NCBI RefSeq assembly: GCF_001499675.1
Contig: NZ_LN609302.1
Coordinates: 967,896-1,031,895 of the forward strand
Length of the DNA stretch: 64,000 nucleotides
DNA from: Acetobacter ghanensis
GTDB lineage: Bacteria; Pseudomonadota; Alphaproteobacteria; Acetobacterales; Acetobacteraceae
Reading direction: 5' to 3'
Shown: in pieces, positions 1-9,360 of the stretch
Layout: each line of letters opens with the position of its first letter
Position numbering within the stretch: position 1 is the first letter of the stretch
The notes under the pieces: generated by a model
Databases searched by the model: none
What the model was told of the DNA's origin: nothing
What the model saw: only the letters and a program-made list of their open reading frames with translations
Translations under genes and position numbers: made by a program

Positions 1-450
<450 letters not shown>

Positions 451-563
451 TCACACCATCTGAAAAGATGGCCCGTGCACAGAAATCATCCATAACCGCG
501 TCACACGCTAAAACACCAAAACGCACCAACCGCATCCACACACCCTAAAGGGTGGTCTGGATG

Positions 564-680
564 ACCTGGTGGCCATGGCGGGGAGAGTTCCACCCGATCC
601 CATCCCGAACTCGGCCGTGAAAACCCCCAGCGCCTATGATACTGCGGCTTAAGCCGCGGGAAAGTCGGTCGCCGCCAGGT
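564..680 (+). rRNA. rrf: 5S ribosomal RNA
   Basis: The ends cctggtggc and gccgccagg pair as the 5S terminal helix. The core cccgatcccatcccgaactc is the conserved 5S loop region. The length of about 117 nt and the position about 110 nt after the 23S gene fit a normal rRNA operon. Boundaries may be off by a base or two. Confidence 0.95.
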
Positions 681-733
681 CTTCCAGTCTACCCTCACAA
701 ATCTTCTCATAACAAAATCAACACAATCACCAT

Positions 734-811
<78 letters not shown>

Positions 812-837
812 TGAATTCCAAATGAAAAGACACGATG

Positions 838-865
838 AACCCGCCCTTACTCGGCGGGTTTTTGT
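838..865 (+). terminator. Intrinsic terminator of the rRNA operon
   Basis: Hairpin aacccgcc / ggcgggtt with a seven-base loop followed by ttttgtg, 27 bases after the tRNA end. It fits the end of the rRNA-tRNA transcript. Confidence 0.8.
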
Positions 866-871
866 GATCGG

Positions 872-1006
872 AATCCCGTGTAGGAGGAAATCGGGCTGAC
901 GGAAAGGTCGTCCTATCGATCTGGAGGCCTTTGTCGGATGGCGTGAGAATAATCGCCTCGATCAGTGAACGGATCACCTCGGCCGCCTCCTGGCGCTTCT
1001 CGTCTA
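872..1006 (-). pseudogene. Serine site-specific recombinase, C-terminal fragment
   Basis: Read on the minus strand, a short open frame gives EAAEVIRSLIEAIILTPSD followed by KGLQID. This resembles the C-terminal region of large serine recombinases (alpha helix, then I-L-T-P and a G-L-x-I strand). Nothing upstream of residue LDEKR is present, because the frame is cut exactly at the left end of the IS remnant at 1007. The catalytic N-terminus is absent, so it is a relic. Its place behind a tRNA suggests an old integration locus. Identity rests on a short stretch and is moderate. Confidence 0.45.
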
Positions 1007-1597
1007 GGGTGTGTCGTCAGTTAATTCCGATGATGGCGGGAACGAGTTATGCTGCTGCGAGGAACGTTGACTTCAGCTTGTTGTAGCGTGTTGCTATGCC
1101 CCTGAACTGCTTCAGCCTGGCAAGAAGCGTCCAATGATGTTTCTGTTTTGTAGAGATGGAAGCTGATTTTCCGTGGATCGCGTCGGTTTTTCCCTGAAGG
1201 GATAATCGGTGCGATCTGCCGTTCTTCTATCTTTTTGATAAGCGGATCAGCATGTCGGCCATAAAGGTTGCAGGGTCGACTTCATCCAGCAGGGGATATG
1301 CTTCTTTGATGTCCGCTCTCTGCCCGGGCGTCAGGGATAGGGCGACCGTCTTTCCTGCAGCATCGACAATGGCGTGGATTTTCGAAGTCAATCCGCCGCT
1401 GTCCCGCCGACATGACCTTCACGACCCGGGAAAATATCCTTTATCTGCTCCCACTGACCATCGCTCAGACCATACCAACGCATTCACACTCTCCCTCTCC
1501 CTCTCCCTCTCCCTCTCCCTCTCCCTCTCCCTAAAAAACAGGGAGAAAACATCACTGGTCGGATAGAAGTACAATCGCGCTAATTGACGACACGCCC
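1007..1597 (-). mobile_element. Internally deleted IS5-family element with degenerate transposase
   Basis: Terminal inverted repeats are readable: gggtgtgtcgtcagttaatt at the left and the complement of taattgacgacacgccc at the right, matching with about two differences. Between them, minus-strand fragments of an IS5/IS427-type transposase occur. The N-terminus is WYGLSDGQWEQIKDIFPG (about 1405-1483), the middle is LTSKIHAIVDAAGKTVAL (about 1340-1390) and the tail is FRGIATRYNKLKSTFLAA (about 1045-1105). These lie in different frames. About 590 bp remain against the usual 850 or so, so the element has lost internal sequence and cannot be autonomous. No clear target duplication was seen. Confidence 0.8.
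1489..1532. repeat. Hexanucleotide microsatellite (CTCTCC)7
   Basis: Seven perfect tandem copies of ctctcc plus a partial copy lie just upstream of the transposase N-terminal codons of the IS remnant. On the minus strand this encodes an Arg-Glu run. It is a slippage-prone tract inside a dead element. Confidence 0.95.
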
Positions 1598-1608
1598 TGG
1601 TGTGTTTG

Positions 1609-2877
1609 TCAGCGCGGGACGGCTGGTTGGGCACTGATAGCAATACGCGCTTTGCTGACATCCGCAGCGGAAAGAGCCGGAGCGGCATTCCCCCAGCTAT
1701 TGCGGATGTAGGTCAGAATGTTCGCAATTTGCTCATCTTGCAACTTCCAGCCAAAGCCGGGCATTGCAGCACCAGTGGGGTTTGTGTGTGTCGCAGGGCC
1801 TTCCGTGCCTTTGAGCACGATATTCAGCAGGCTATCGGGGTTTGACGCATTGACAGCTGGGTTATTCCGGAGGTCCGGGATCATGTTAGAGATACCCGCA
1901 CCACTACTCCGATGGCAGGCACTACATTCCACCATAAAGTCCCGATGGCCCGCAGTGATCTGCGCATTCGAGGTAGCCAGAGGCTGGGGAGGGGAGACAG
2001 TGCGGGGTGGTAAGGCTTTGAAATAGGCTGCAATGGCCTTCAGGTCTGCATCCGTCAGATGCTGGGTTGAGTTTACGATGGCTTCCGTCATCGGGCCAGA
2101 TGCTGCCGTATAGCGATTGGTGCCGCTGCGCAGATACGTTACGATATCGTCCGCAGTCCATTGGCCAAGGCCGGTGTGGGTATTGTTGGTCAGGTCAGGC
2201 GCAAACCATCCCTGAAGAGATGCACCCTGAAAAGAGTCTTTTGTATCGCCGCCAAGGGCATTCTTGGGGGTGTGACAGGTGCCACAATGTTCGAGGCTCT
2301 GGACCAGATAGGCACCACGGTTGATTTCGTCATTCTTTGACCTATCAGGAACAAAAGCGGCATCCTCAAAGAACAGGATGTTCCAGAACACGAGCAGAGT
2401 GCGGATATTGTAAGGAAAGGGAAGTTTATTGCTCTCTACCTTATGGCTTACAGGGGGAAGGGCGCGAATATACTCCCAGAGATCAGCAATGTCGGCATCG
2501 GTGATCTGGCTGTAAGCCGTGTAGGGCATGGCGGGGTAAAGATGTCCGTTCGATCCTTTACCATGACGCACGGCGTTATCAAACTGCTCGAATGTCCAGT
2601 TACCGATACCGGTTTCTTTATCAGAAGTAATATTGCTGGTGGTGATGATTCCAAAAGGTGTTTTCAAATCAAGGCCACCGGCAAAAGGCTTGCCATCTGT
2701 TGCGGTGTGGCAGGCAAGGCAGTCCCCCGCAATGGCGAGGTAGCGGCCATGTTCCATGCGCGCATTCACAGGCGTATTTTGAGCATGGACTGTGCAGAGT
2801 GGAAGCGCTGCGAGAGACAAAACAACGCCACTGCGAAGACTGATGTGCAGAGCACGCTGAAGAAGATTTCGTGTCAT
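1609..2877 (-). CDS. Triheme cytochrome c subunit of a membrane-bound flavin dehydrogenase
   Basis: 422 aa with a Sec-type signal peptide (about residues 1-32, ending VHAQ) and three CxxCH heme-attachment motifs: CLACH at about 53, CGTCH near 200 and CSACH near 318. It matches the cytochrome c subunit of gluconate 2-dehydrogenase, 2-ketogluconate dehydrogenase and sorbitol dehydrogenase complexes, which pass electrons from the flavoprotein to ubiquinone at the periplasmic face of the inner membrane. It starts 2 bp after the flavoprotein gene and is the last gene of the S-L-C order on the minus strand. The stop lies 12 bp from the IS remnant, so any native terminator was probably lost. Substrate cannot be told from this subunit. 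Confidence 0.9.
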   Translation of the reverse strand: MTRNLLQRALHISLRSGVVLSLAALPLCTVHAQNTPVNARMEHGRYLAIAGDCLACHTATDGKPFAGGLDLKTPFGIITTSNITSDKETGIGNWTFEQFDNAVRHGKGSNGHLYPAMPYTAYSQITDADIADLWEYIRALPPVSHKVESNKLPFPYNIRTLLVFWNILFFEDAAFVPDRSKNDEINRGAYLVQSLEHCGTCHTPKNALGGDTKDSFQGASLQGWFAPDLTNNTHTGLGQWTADDIVTYLRSGTNRYTAASGPMTEAIVNSTQHLTDADLKAIAAYFKALPPRTVSPPQPLATSNAQITAGHRDFMVECSACHRSSGAGISNMIPDLRNNPAVNASNPDSLLNIVLKGTEGPATHTNPTGAAMPGFGWKLQDEQIANILTYIRNSWGNAAPALSAADVSKARIAISAQPAVPR

Positions 2878-2879
2878 GA

Positions 2880-4655
2880 TTATAATCTCACCAGTGGGCC
2901 AGGTTTTTTGAGATACAGTTCTTTTATAGCCTTAGCCGTCCATAGGGTCGTTGCGCCCACGGCAACCGTAGGATTGTAGCCGGCATTGTTGGGGAAAGAT
3001 GATGCGCCGATCACAAACAGATTGGGTACGTCCCAATTCTGCTGATAGCGGTTTTGCACGCTGGTTCTCGGGTCTTCTCCCATGACGACACCACCCTGCA
3101 CGTGAGAGGAATCCCACGGCGTGTAGCCTGAATAGGGATCGTCCGCCAACGAGACGCCTTTGACTTCCCGCGCCCCCATTTCTTTAGCAATCTGCACACA
3201 TTTATCACGAATGAATCGGCCTGAACGGCGATCATTTTCATTATAATCGTAGGTAATGCGCAGAAGCGGTTGTCCAAACCGGTCCTTGTATGTTGGGTCC
3301 AGATCCATGAACTGTTCACGGTGCGCAAAATTGGTGCCCTGGCCCTGAATTTGTGCATAGTTTTGGTAGCTTTTCTGGAAAGCTTTTTTCCAGCCTTTGC
3401 CCCAGCGTGGACTGCCTTCCGGTACAAGACCGGACATGCCAATGGGGAGGCCCTGGTTGCACAGGGATTGAATGCCGGCGCCGCCAATAAATCCTAGCCC
3501 GGTATGGTCAAAATTATCGCCGTTGAAATCGTCAATCTGGGTTGCGAGAGCTCCTGTATTCATGAAGGGGTTGAGATATTCATTTTCAAAAAACATGAAG
3601 GCCCAGGACAAGGTCTGGAACGTGAAGGCGCGTCCTACGACACCTTGTCCGGTGTTGACATCATAAGGTGTACTGATCCCCGACAGGAGGAGAAGCCGCG
3701 TATTATCGAGCGTGAATGTGGCGGTGATAACAATATCGGCTGGCTGCTCCCCAATATTGCCGTCTGAGTCAACAAAAGTGACACCTGTAGCCATTTTTTT
3801 ATCAGGCGTTGTATTAATACGGACAACTTCTGATTCTGTGACAACAGTGAAATTCGGACGCTGCATGAGAACTGGCAGAATGCAGATGTTCGGGCTGGAT
3901 TTTGACCAGTTGCCACACCCGTAAAGCTGGCAGTAGCCACAGTATGTGCAGGGGGCCAGATTAATGCCGAGTGCGTTGGTATAGGGGCCGCCGATCATGG
4001 CGGACGGAACCGGGAAGGGGGAGTAGCCCATCCGTGTTGTGGCTTCTGAAAACAGAATGTTGGCGCGTGTGCGTTCCAGGGCTGGGGTGGGGTAAGGACT
4101 TGTTCGGGAATCTTCAAACGGGTTGCCGCCAGGCTGCTTTACACCATTGATGACGCCTGCTGTGCCGGATGTGCCGGCAATTTTCTCAAACCGGTCATAG
4201 AACGGTTCAAGATCATTGTATGTCACACCCCAATCCTGCAGAATCAGGCCATCCACCAGCTGTTTGGCGCCATAACGCTCCATAACGCGGCTATAGGGCT
4301 GGTGGTCAAAAGACTGCCAGCGCCAGCTCGCACCCGCCCAATGGGTTCCGGCCCCGCCCACGTTATTGCCCAGTGTAAGATTATGGTATTTGCGAAGAGG
4401 GAGTGCTGTCTCGCCCGGTCGGTTGCGCACTGTATAGGTTTCGGTGACTGGTGCCTGAAGGATGTCCTTGCGGATGGAGCCGCTTAATTCGTCCGGATTA
4501 CGCGTTGTCGGAAAGCTTGTTGAGGTATCGCGCCATGCCCCGCGCTCAATGGCCACAACATTCAGGCCTGCGCGCGTCAGTTCTTCGGCCATCGTGGAGC
4601 CAGCCCATCCCAGCCCGACAATAACAACATCGGCTTTTGGTCTTTTATAATGCAT
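2880..4655 (-). CDS. GMC-family FAD dehydrogenase, large subunit (gluconate 2-dehydrogenase type)
   Basis: 591 aa. The N-terminal dinucleotide fold VIVGLGWAGSTMAEEL (residues about 10-25) binds FAD. A cysteine cluster CTYCGYCQLYGC near the middle is typical of the gluconate/2-ketogluconate dehydrogenase group and was shown in related enzymes to hold an iron-sulfur centre. The C-terminal GMC block includes HVQGGVVMG, then FPNNAGYNPT. It oxidises a sugar or sugar acid in the periplasm and hands electrons to the cytochrome. There is no signal peptide, so it is presumably exported by the Tat route bound to the small subunit encoded just upstream. The exact substrate (gluconate, 2-ketogluconate, sorbitol or another) is not decided by sequence alone. 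Confidence 0.92.
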   Translation of the reverse strand: MHYKRPKADVVIVGLGWAGSTMAEELTRAGLNVVAIERGAWRDTSTSFPTTRNPDELSGSIRKDILQAPVTETYTVRNRPGETALPLRKYHNLTLGNNVGGAGTHWAGASWRWQSFDHQPYSRVMERYGAKQLVDGLILQDWGVTYNDLEPFYDRFEKIAGTSGTAGVINGVKQPGGNPFEDSRTSPYPTPALERTRANILFSEATTRMGYSPFPVPSAMIGGPYTNALGINLAPCTYCGYCQLYGCGNWSKSSPNICILPVLMQRPNFTVVTESEVVRINTTPDKKMATGVTFVDSDGNIGEQPADIVITATFTLDNTRLLLLSGISTPYDVNTGQGVVGRAFTFQTLSWAFMFFENEYLNPFMNTGALATQIDDFNGDNFDHTGLGFIGGAGIQSLCNQGLPIGMSGLVPEGSPRWGKGWKKAFQKSYQNYAQIQGQGTNFAHREQFMDLDPTYKDRFGQPLLRITYDYNENDRRSGRFIRDKCVQIAKEMGAREVKGVSLADDPYSGYTPWDSSHVQGGVVMGEDPRTSVQNRYQQNWDVPNLFVIGASSFPNNAGYNPTVAVGATTLWTAKAIKELYLKKPGPLVRL

Positions 4656-4732
4656 TAATTTGCACCTTATTTTTATACTGTGGCATAGAGCGCCACATCA
4701 TCTTTTCTAGAGATCAGAGGGCGCCGCCTCTG

Positions 4733-5458
4733 TCAGGTCGTCCTCAGAAGGCTGACGGGTTGCACATCAATTTTTTGCCCGCGTTTGGAAACAATCCAGT
4801 CACGGTAATCATAAACTGCGCCCGGGAACCCAACCAGTTTCCAGCCCACCATATCGCGGTTGCCCCCATACATTGGGTCCGCGAGATATCCTTCACGCAC
4901 GTTCTGGAGAAGGAGGGTAAAAAAGTCCTTGGCTTTCACGGTTTCGAACTGGATCGTTCCGGCTTCCATGCCTTCAAGGAAGGCGACTTTCTGGTCTTCG
5001 GTAAGATCCGGAAAGGCTTTGTCAAATTTTTTCCGGGTGACCGTGTTCAGTTCAGCCAGGCCTTTGCGGTAAATTTCCGCAGGGGTCGCAATGCTTTGCG
5101 GTCCCTGTTGGGGCGTTCCTTCTACGACCGGCCCTAGCTTGTAATCTTTAGCAGCGGAGCCAAAGGGGCCGGCAAGCTGATGATCAAGGAAGGTCACGCA
5201 TCCGGCTTCGGTCGCACCCATACCAAGTTCATCGGGGGGGATGAGAACGTCAAACACTGTCCCAACCAGCTTTGCTTCATCCTGCGTCAAATACACCAGC
5301 CGGCTGGAATCAACGACTGACAACGGCGGCGGAGGTTGCGCTTTCCACGCGCTACTCCCACCAACAAGCGTTTTTGAATAAGCGGGCTTATAAATGGAGG
5401 CCAGTGTGCTTGTTGCTAACAGCACCAGCCCTCCTTTTAAGGCGTCACGGCGTCTCAT
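4733..5458 (-). CDS. Gluconate 2-dehydrogenase subunit 3 family protein (small subunit)
   Basis: 241 aa. The N-terminus MRRRDALKGGLVLLATSTLA is a twin-arginine signal peptide, consistent with carrying the folded flavoprotein through the Tat system. The mature part resembles the gamma subunit of gluconate dehydrogenases (TQDEAKLVGTVFDVLIPPDE and similar blocks, residues about 58-76). It is the first gene of the dehydrogenase set; about 77 bp separate it from the large subunit. It is a structural and maturation partner with no catalytic centre of its own. Confidence 0.88.
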   Translation of the reverse strand: MRRRDALKGGLVLLATSTLASIYKPAYSKTLVGGSSAWKAQPPPPLSVVDSSRLVYLTQDEAKLVGTVFDVLIPPDELGMGATEAGCVTFLDHQLAGPFGSAAKDYKLGPVVEGTPQQGPQSIATPAEIYRKGLAELNTVTRKKFDKAFPDLTEDQKVAFLEGMEAGTIQFETVKAKDFFTLLLQNVREGYLADPMYGGNRDMVGWKLVGFPGAVYDYRDWIVSKRGQKIDVQPVSLLRTT

Positions 5459-5532
5459 AACTGTCGTCCTCTCGGGTTTCTGTGGAAAATAGACAGAAAA
5501 ACCAAGTGTTTTGATGATTTTGAAAAGTGTCT

Positions 5533-6732
5533 TCAGAGACTGCTGGCTGCATTGCCCAAACGGTGGCCATGCAGACTTTCCGGCAGCGGGAAGGAAAGAC
5601 TGATGAAAGGCGGCTTTAAGGCATTGACCCCTGCGTTATTGGGCGGCAGGCGTTCTGTCTGCGGAATTGGCACCAACATGCGACGATCAGCGGTAATAAA
5701 CAGCGCGTCACCATCAACCAACCGCGGATCTTCAAACAGAACGAGTTTCTTTTCCTCGGGCGTCAGGACCATGATCCGGCCGCGTTCGGCGTCGGCAAAA
5801 TAGAAATTATCCAGTGTATCAATAGCCGTTCCCATCATGGTGGGCATCTCAGTTACTGTTTCAATTTTCTCTGCGCGTTGTGCATCCGTCAGGTTGTTGT
5901 CCAGCAAAGCCGAGACGGGCAGGCGACGCAGCGGGCCGATAGGGGTGGAGAAGTAAAGCCATTTTCGGTCCGTCGTAATTTCCAGCATGTCCGAGTGGAC
6001 AAGGGGGCGTTTGCCATCCTTATCCCGGAAGATGTGTCCGTCTCGTCCGATCATGGGTTTGGCGTATGTCGCCCGGAGCAGAGGGTGCTCAGAGAGCCGT
6101 CGCACCGTGTTTCCGGTGCGCATATTATGAACGATAATACCGCCTAGTCCGGAATCTGTGACGAACATGAGATCACCGGCAATGCGCAGATCATTCATCG
6201 TCGCGCCCGGAGGCAGGATATCTTTTCCCCAGCGCAGACTCTGCAGCACTTTGCCGCTTTGCGGATCAAGCTGAACCAGCTTCTGGCCGCCGGGCACGGT
6301 GGCGTTTGCCTTCGGGTCTATGCCCTGATCCACAACCCACAAGGTATCATCACTAAAAATATGTAGGCCGTTGACCATCAGAAATGCCGTGGCTGGGTCC
6401 GCGCTGGGCGTCCACTGGTTCCACATGCCACCAGGGAACGGCTGAAGCGTTCCGTCTGCAGAAGCGCGGAAAACACCGGGTGTATCATCCATCGTTTCCC
6501 AGCGGGGCGCGCCAAGGAAGAGCGTGCCATTCCGTGTCGCGGCAATGGCGTTACACAGGAAACGGGGAGACGATGCGATAACCGTTGCGGGGAGACGCGG
6601 TGGTTGGTCCGCAGCCAGCGCGCGTGAAGCACCGGTTGCGCCAAGGGCTCCTAGCGCAACACCGCTGGCAAGGCCCTTGAGGGCAGAACGCCGTGACAGG
6701 GCGTGACTGAGCAGAGGGAAGTTATTGGACAT
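5533..6732 (-). CDS. Tat-exported major-royal-jelly/Yellow-type beta-propeller protein (possible lactonase)
   Basis: 399 aa from the ATG at 6732, which follows a purine-rich stretch. A longer open frame upstream lacks such support. The Tat motif SRRSALKGLASGVALGALG is followed by an Ala cleavage region. The mature protein shows blocks of the MRJP/Yellow family of six-bladed propellers: LVQLDPQSGKV, NDLRIAGDLMFVTDSGLGG and HSDMLEITTDRKWLYFSTP. Related folds (SMP-30, gluconolactonase) hydrolyse sugar lactones. Placement between an importer and a periplasmic dehydrogenase makes hydrolysis or binding of an oxidised sugar plausible, but this is inference. It ends 74 bp before the small-subunit gene and is probably co-transcribed. 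Confidence 0.75.
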   Translation of the reverse strand: MSNNFPLLSHALSRRSALKGLASGVALGALGATGASRALAADQPPRLPATVIASSPRFLCNAIAATRNGTLFLGAPRWETMDDTPGVFRASADGTLQPFPGGMWNQWTPSADPATAFLMVNGLHIFSDDTLWVVDQGIDPKANATVPGGQKLVQLDPQSGKVLQSLRWGKDILPPGATMNDLRIAGDLMFVTDSGLGGIIVHNMRTGNTVRRLSEHPLLRATYAKPMIGRDGHIFRDKDGKRPLVHSDMLEITTDRKWLYFSTPIGPLRRLPVSALLDNNLTDAQRAEKIETVTEMPTMMGTAIDTLDNFYFADAERGRIMVLTPEEKKLVLFEDPRLVDGDALFITADRRMLVPIPQTERLPPNNAGVNALKPPFISLSFPLPESLHGHRLGNAASSL

Positions 6733-6784
6733 GGTCGTCTCTTCTTTTTTTATTCTTTTTCGAATTTTATGAGAGAGCAGGACT

Positions 6785-8158
6785 TTAGGTGGGAAGGGAA
6801 AGCCTCCGGATTTTACCAACAACAAAGAGATAGAGGATAATTGCCACAATGCAGTGTGCTGCGACGAAAACAAGCGCGCCATCATAGGATTTTGTCAATG
6901 CGACAATGTATCCAATGACGATTGGTGTGACGATGCCGGCAATGTTACCAACCCCGTTAAAGATACCCGCCGCAAGGCCGGGTGTTTCTTTTGGGGCAAT
7001 ATCGGAAATGACAGCCCAGCCAATGGCTGCAATCCCTTTTCCGAAGAAGGCAAAGGACATGACAGCAACAATGAGCCACCCGGACTGGATGAAGTTGCAT
7101 AGACAAATGGAGGACGCTGCTGCCATGCCAAGTACGTAGGGCGTTTTACGGGCGATGTTTTCAGAACGACCGGTACGCAGAAGCTTGTCTGACAATGCAC
7201 CGCCGAAGATTGCCCCGGCAAGGCCGCACAGGGCCGGAACGCTGGCGGCAAACCCAGTTGCCGTGAGTGAGAAGCCGCGTGACTGGTGCAGATAAAGGGG
7301 GAACCACGTTAGGAAGAAATACAGCAGCGCCGTAATACAATACTGCCCGCCATACACGCCAAGCAGCGTTCTGTTGGTCAGCATGAAGCGGATCTGTTTG
7401 CGGGTGAGAGTTTGTTTGACCTGCAAGGCGGGGTCATCAATGTCCACCAGCGCCCCGCCATCACGCATATAGGCCAGTTCTGCCGCGTTCACGCCGGGAT
7501 GTCGGGCAGGCGGATACATTCTGGCCAGCCAGATAATGGCCAGTACCATGCCAAGTGCGCCCATCAGGCTGAAAATGTATTTCCAGCCGAAGGTCTGAGT
7601 GACCCAGCCCATCAATGGGGCAAAGAAGGCGACCGCTACATACTGCGCAGAATTGAAAATGGACGTGGCCAGACCGCGTTCTGATGTGGGGAACCAGCTT
7701 GACACGATACGGCTGTTAGCCGGGAAGGTAGGAGCTTCCACAAGTCCGAGAGCAGCCCACAGCAGGAACAGGGTCGGGAACATCAGGGCATGCGGAACAT
7801 GAGAAACGCCTGCAATGGCCAGTGTGCAGACAGACCAGGCAAAGAGGCTGACCCCATAGACGCGAATAGAGCCGTACCGGTCCAGAAGCCAGCCACCGGG
7901 CACCTGATTCAGCACATAGGCCCACCCAAAGGCGGAGAAGATGTAACCCATCGAAATAGGGGTGAGCCCAAGATCCTGCGAGATGCTGGTGCCTGCAATC
8001 CCCAGTGTGGCGCGGTCCCCGTAGTTAATGGCGGTGATTGTGAACAGGAACGCAAGAACACTATAGCGTACGGCGGTCCGCTGCCCCACGCGTGCTGTTT
8101 CGGGTGTTCCTGTAGCATGTGTGACGGTGGAGCTTGTCGGCCCTCTTGTTCTGGTCAC
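6785..8158 (-). CDS. MFS transporter, anion:cation symporter type (sugar acid uptake)
   Basis: About 457 aa from a GTG at 8158 preceded at good spacing by AAAGGAG. An upstream ATG at 8197 has no such signal. Twelve hydrophobic segments are apparent. The first helix ends NYGDRATLGIAG and the next loop has GWLLDRYG, as in D-galactonate, glucarate and glucuronate transporters of the ACS subfamily. It is the first gene of the minus-strand unit that continues through the propeller protein and dehydrogenase. The likely job is import of the sugar acid or lactone that the periplasmic enzymes produce. Confidence 0.85.
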   Translation of the reverse strand: MTRTRGPTSSTVTHATGTPETARVGQRTAVRYSVLAFLFTITAINYGDRATLGIAGTSISQDLGLTPISMGYIFSAFGWAYVLNQVPGGWLLDRYGSIRVYGVSLFAWSVCTLAIAGVSHVPHALMFPTLFLLWAALGLVEAPTFPANSRIVSSWFPTSERGLATSIFNSAQYVAVAFFAPLMGWVTQTFGWKYIFSLMGALGMVLAIIWLARMYPPARHPGVNAAELAYMRDGGALVDIDDPALQVKQTLTRKQIRFMLTNRTLLGVYGGQYCITALLYFFLTWFPLYLHQSRGFSLTATGFAASVPALCGLAGAIFGGALSDKLLRTGRSENIARKTPYVLGMAAASSICLCNFIQSGWLIVAVMSFAFFGKGIAAIGWAVISDIAPKETPGLAAGIFNGVGNIAGIVTPIVIGYIVALTKSYDGALVFVAAHCIVAIILYLFVVGKIRRLSLPT

Positions 8159-8316
8159 CCTGTTTTCTCCTTTGTGCGTGTTGTGCCAAGACTTCACGCG
8201 ACCTTTCAGAAAACAGGGAACGCATTCGATTTGATTAGGTCAAAATTAAACTTCGTATGGATCGATGCAGGATCAGCATTGCTGACGGGGGAACGCGGGA
8301 GCAGACGTCAGGGATG

Positions 8317-9234
8317 TTATAACGTGAGCGTAAGAACCGGCGTGGTTTCTTTTGTAATTTGGCTGACAACAGCCATCACGCTGCGCAGCAGGGGGCTCGT
8401 GTCCTGCGCGCGATGGGCCATGTAAAGCTCGGCCAGAATGTCATCCCCAAACGCCAACGGACGGCAGATAACATTTCCGATATCAAGCCGTGATGCGGAT
8501 TCGGGAATTAGCGCCATTCCTACGCCGCTTCTGACGAGGGAGAGAAGAGCGTGGATCTGTGTGAGGTGATGGATCAGGCGTGGCTGGATGTTTGCGCTGA
8601 CGAGGAGCCGCTGCACGAGATCGTGAAAATAGCCGCCGCCCAGCACCGAATACATAATGAGATCCTGCCCATCCAGATCCATGGGGGTTAGGGTCTCATG
8701 GCTTGCCAGAGGATGATGGGCCGGTAAGGCTGCCACGATCGGCTCGGACCGGACGGGCAGAAAAGTAACGTTCGTTGCGCCAAAGGGCGGCCGCACAAAG
8801 GCCAGATCCAGCCTGTTTGACGTTAGTGCGGTGATCTGATCCCGCGTGATCATCTCTTCCAGAATAAGCTCAATATCCGGATACTTAGCCTGAAGGGCTG
8901 AAATCAGCCGCGGCAGGAAGTCATAACTGCTTGAAGGGGTGAACCCGATGGCAATTTGCCCCAGCGCCCCGCGCCCGGCGCGGCGTGCCGCCAGTACAGC
9001 ATCCTCAGCGCCCCGGAGTAGGCGTCTTGCTTCCGGCAGGAAGACAATCCCGGCCTGTGTAAGGCGCACATGGCGGCTAGTGCGCTCCAGCAGTGCGACA
9101 CCAAGCGCATGCTCGAGCAACTGGATCTGCCGGCTGAGGGGCGGTTGCGTCATGTTCAGTCGGGCTGCAGCACGCCCAAAATGAAGTTCTTCTGCAACGG
9201 CGACAAAACAACGCACCTGAGTGAGCTGAAGCAT
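8317..9234 (-). CDS. LysR-family transcriptional regulator
   Basis: 305 aa from the ATG at 9234. The N-terminal winged helix is classic: LQLTQVRCFVAVAEELHFG, then AAARLNMTQPPLSRQIQLLE, followed by the periplasmic-binding-protein-like effector domain. It is transcribed away from the dehydratase gene at 9361, leaving 126 bp for a shared control region, the usual LysR arrangement. It probably controls the dehydratase-aldolase genes and perhaps the minus-strand transporter and dehydrogenase genes in response to a sugar acid. The effector is unknown. Confidence 0.88.
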   Translation of the reverse strand: MLQLTQVRCFVAVAEELHFGRAAARLNMTQPPLSRQIQLLEHALGVALLERTSRHVRLTQAGIVFLPEARRLLRGAEDAVLAARRAGRGALGQIAIGFTPSSSYDFLPRLISALQAKYPDIELILEEMITRDQITALTSNRLDLAFVRPPFGATNVTFLPVRSEPIVAALPAHHPLASHETLTPMDLDGQDLIMYSVLGGGYFHDLVQRLLVSANIQPRLIHHLTQIHALLSLVRSGVGMALIPESASRLDIGNVICRPLAFGDDILAELYMAHRAQDTSPLLRSVMAVVSQITKETTPVLTLTL

Positions 9235-9360
9235 CGATATCAATCCTATCTCGATCAATGCTGTATCTAAGTTGGACACTCTTCCTCTGTCACGTCCTAA
9301 CTTGCCGCACAAACACCCGCCCCTTGTTTTGGAGAAGGCGGGGGCAAGGAGAGTGAGAGC

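Noticed and set aside
1419..1688. Open frame with an Arg-Glu repeat on the minus strand
   Set aside because: It is a translation of the CTCTCC microsatellite and the IS end in the wrong frame for the transposase; it overlaps the cytochrome gene.
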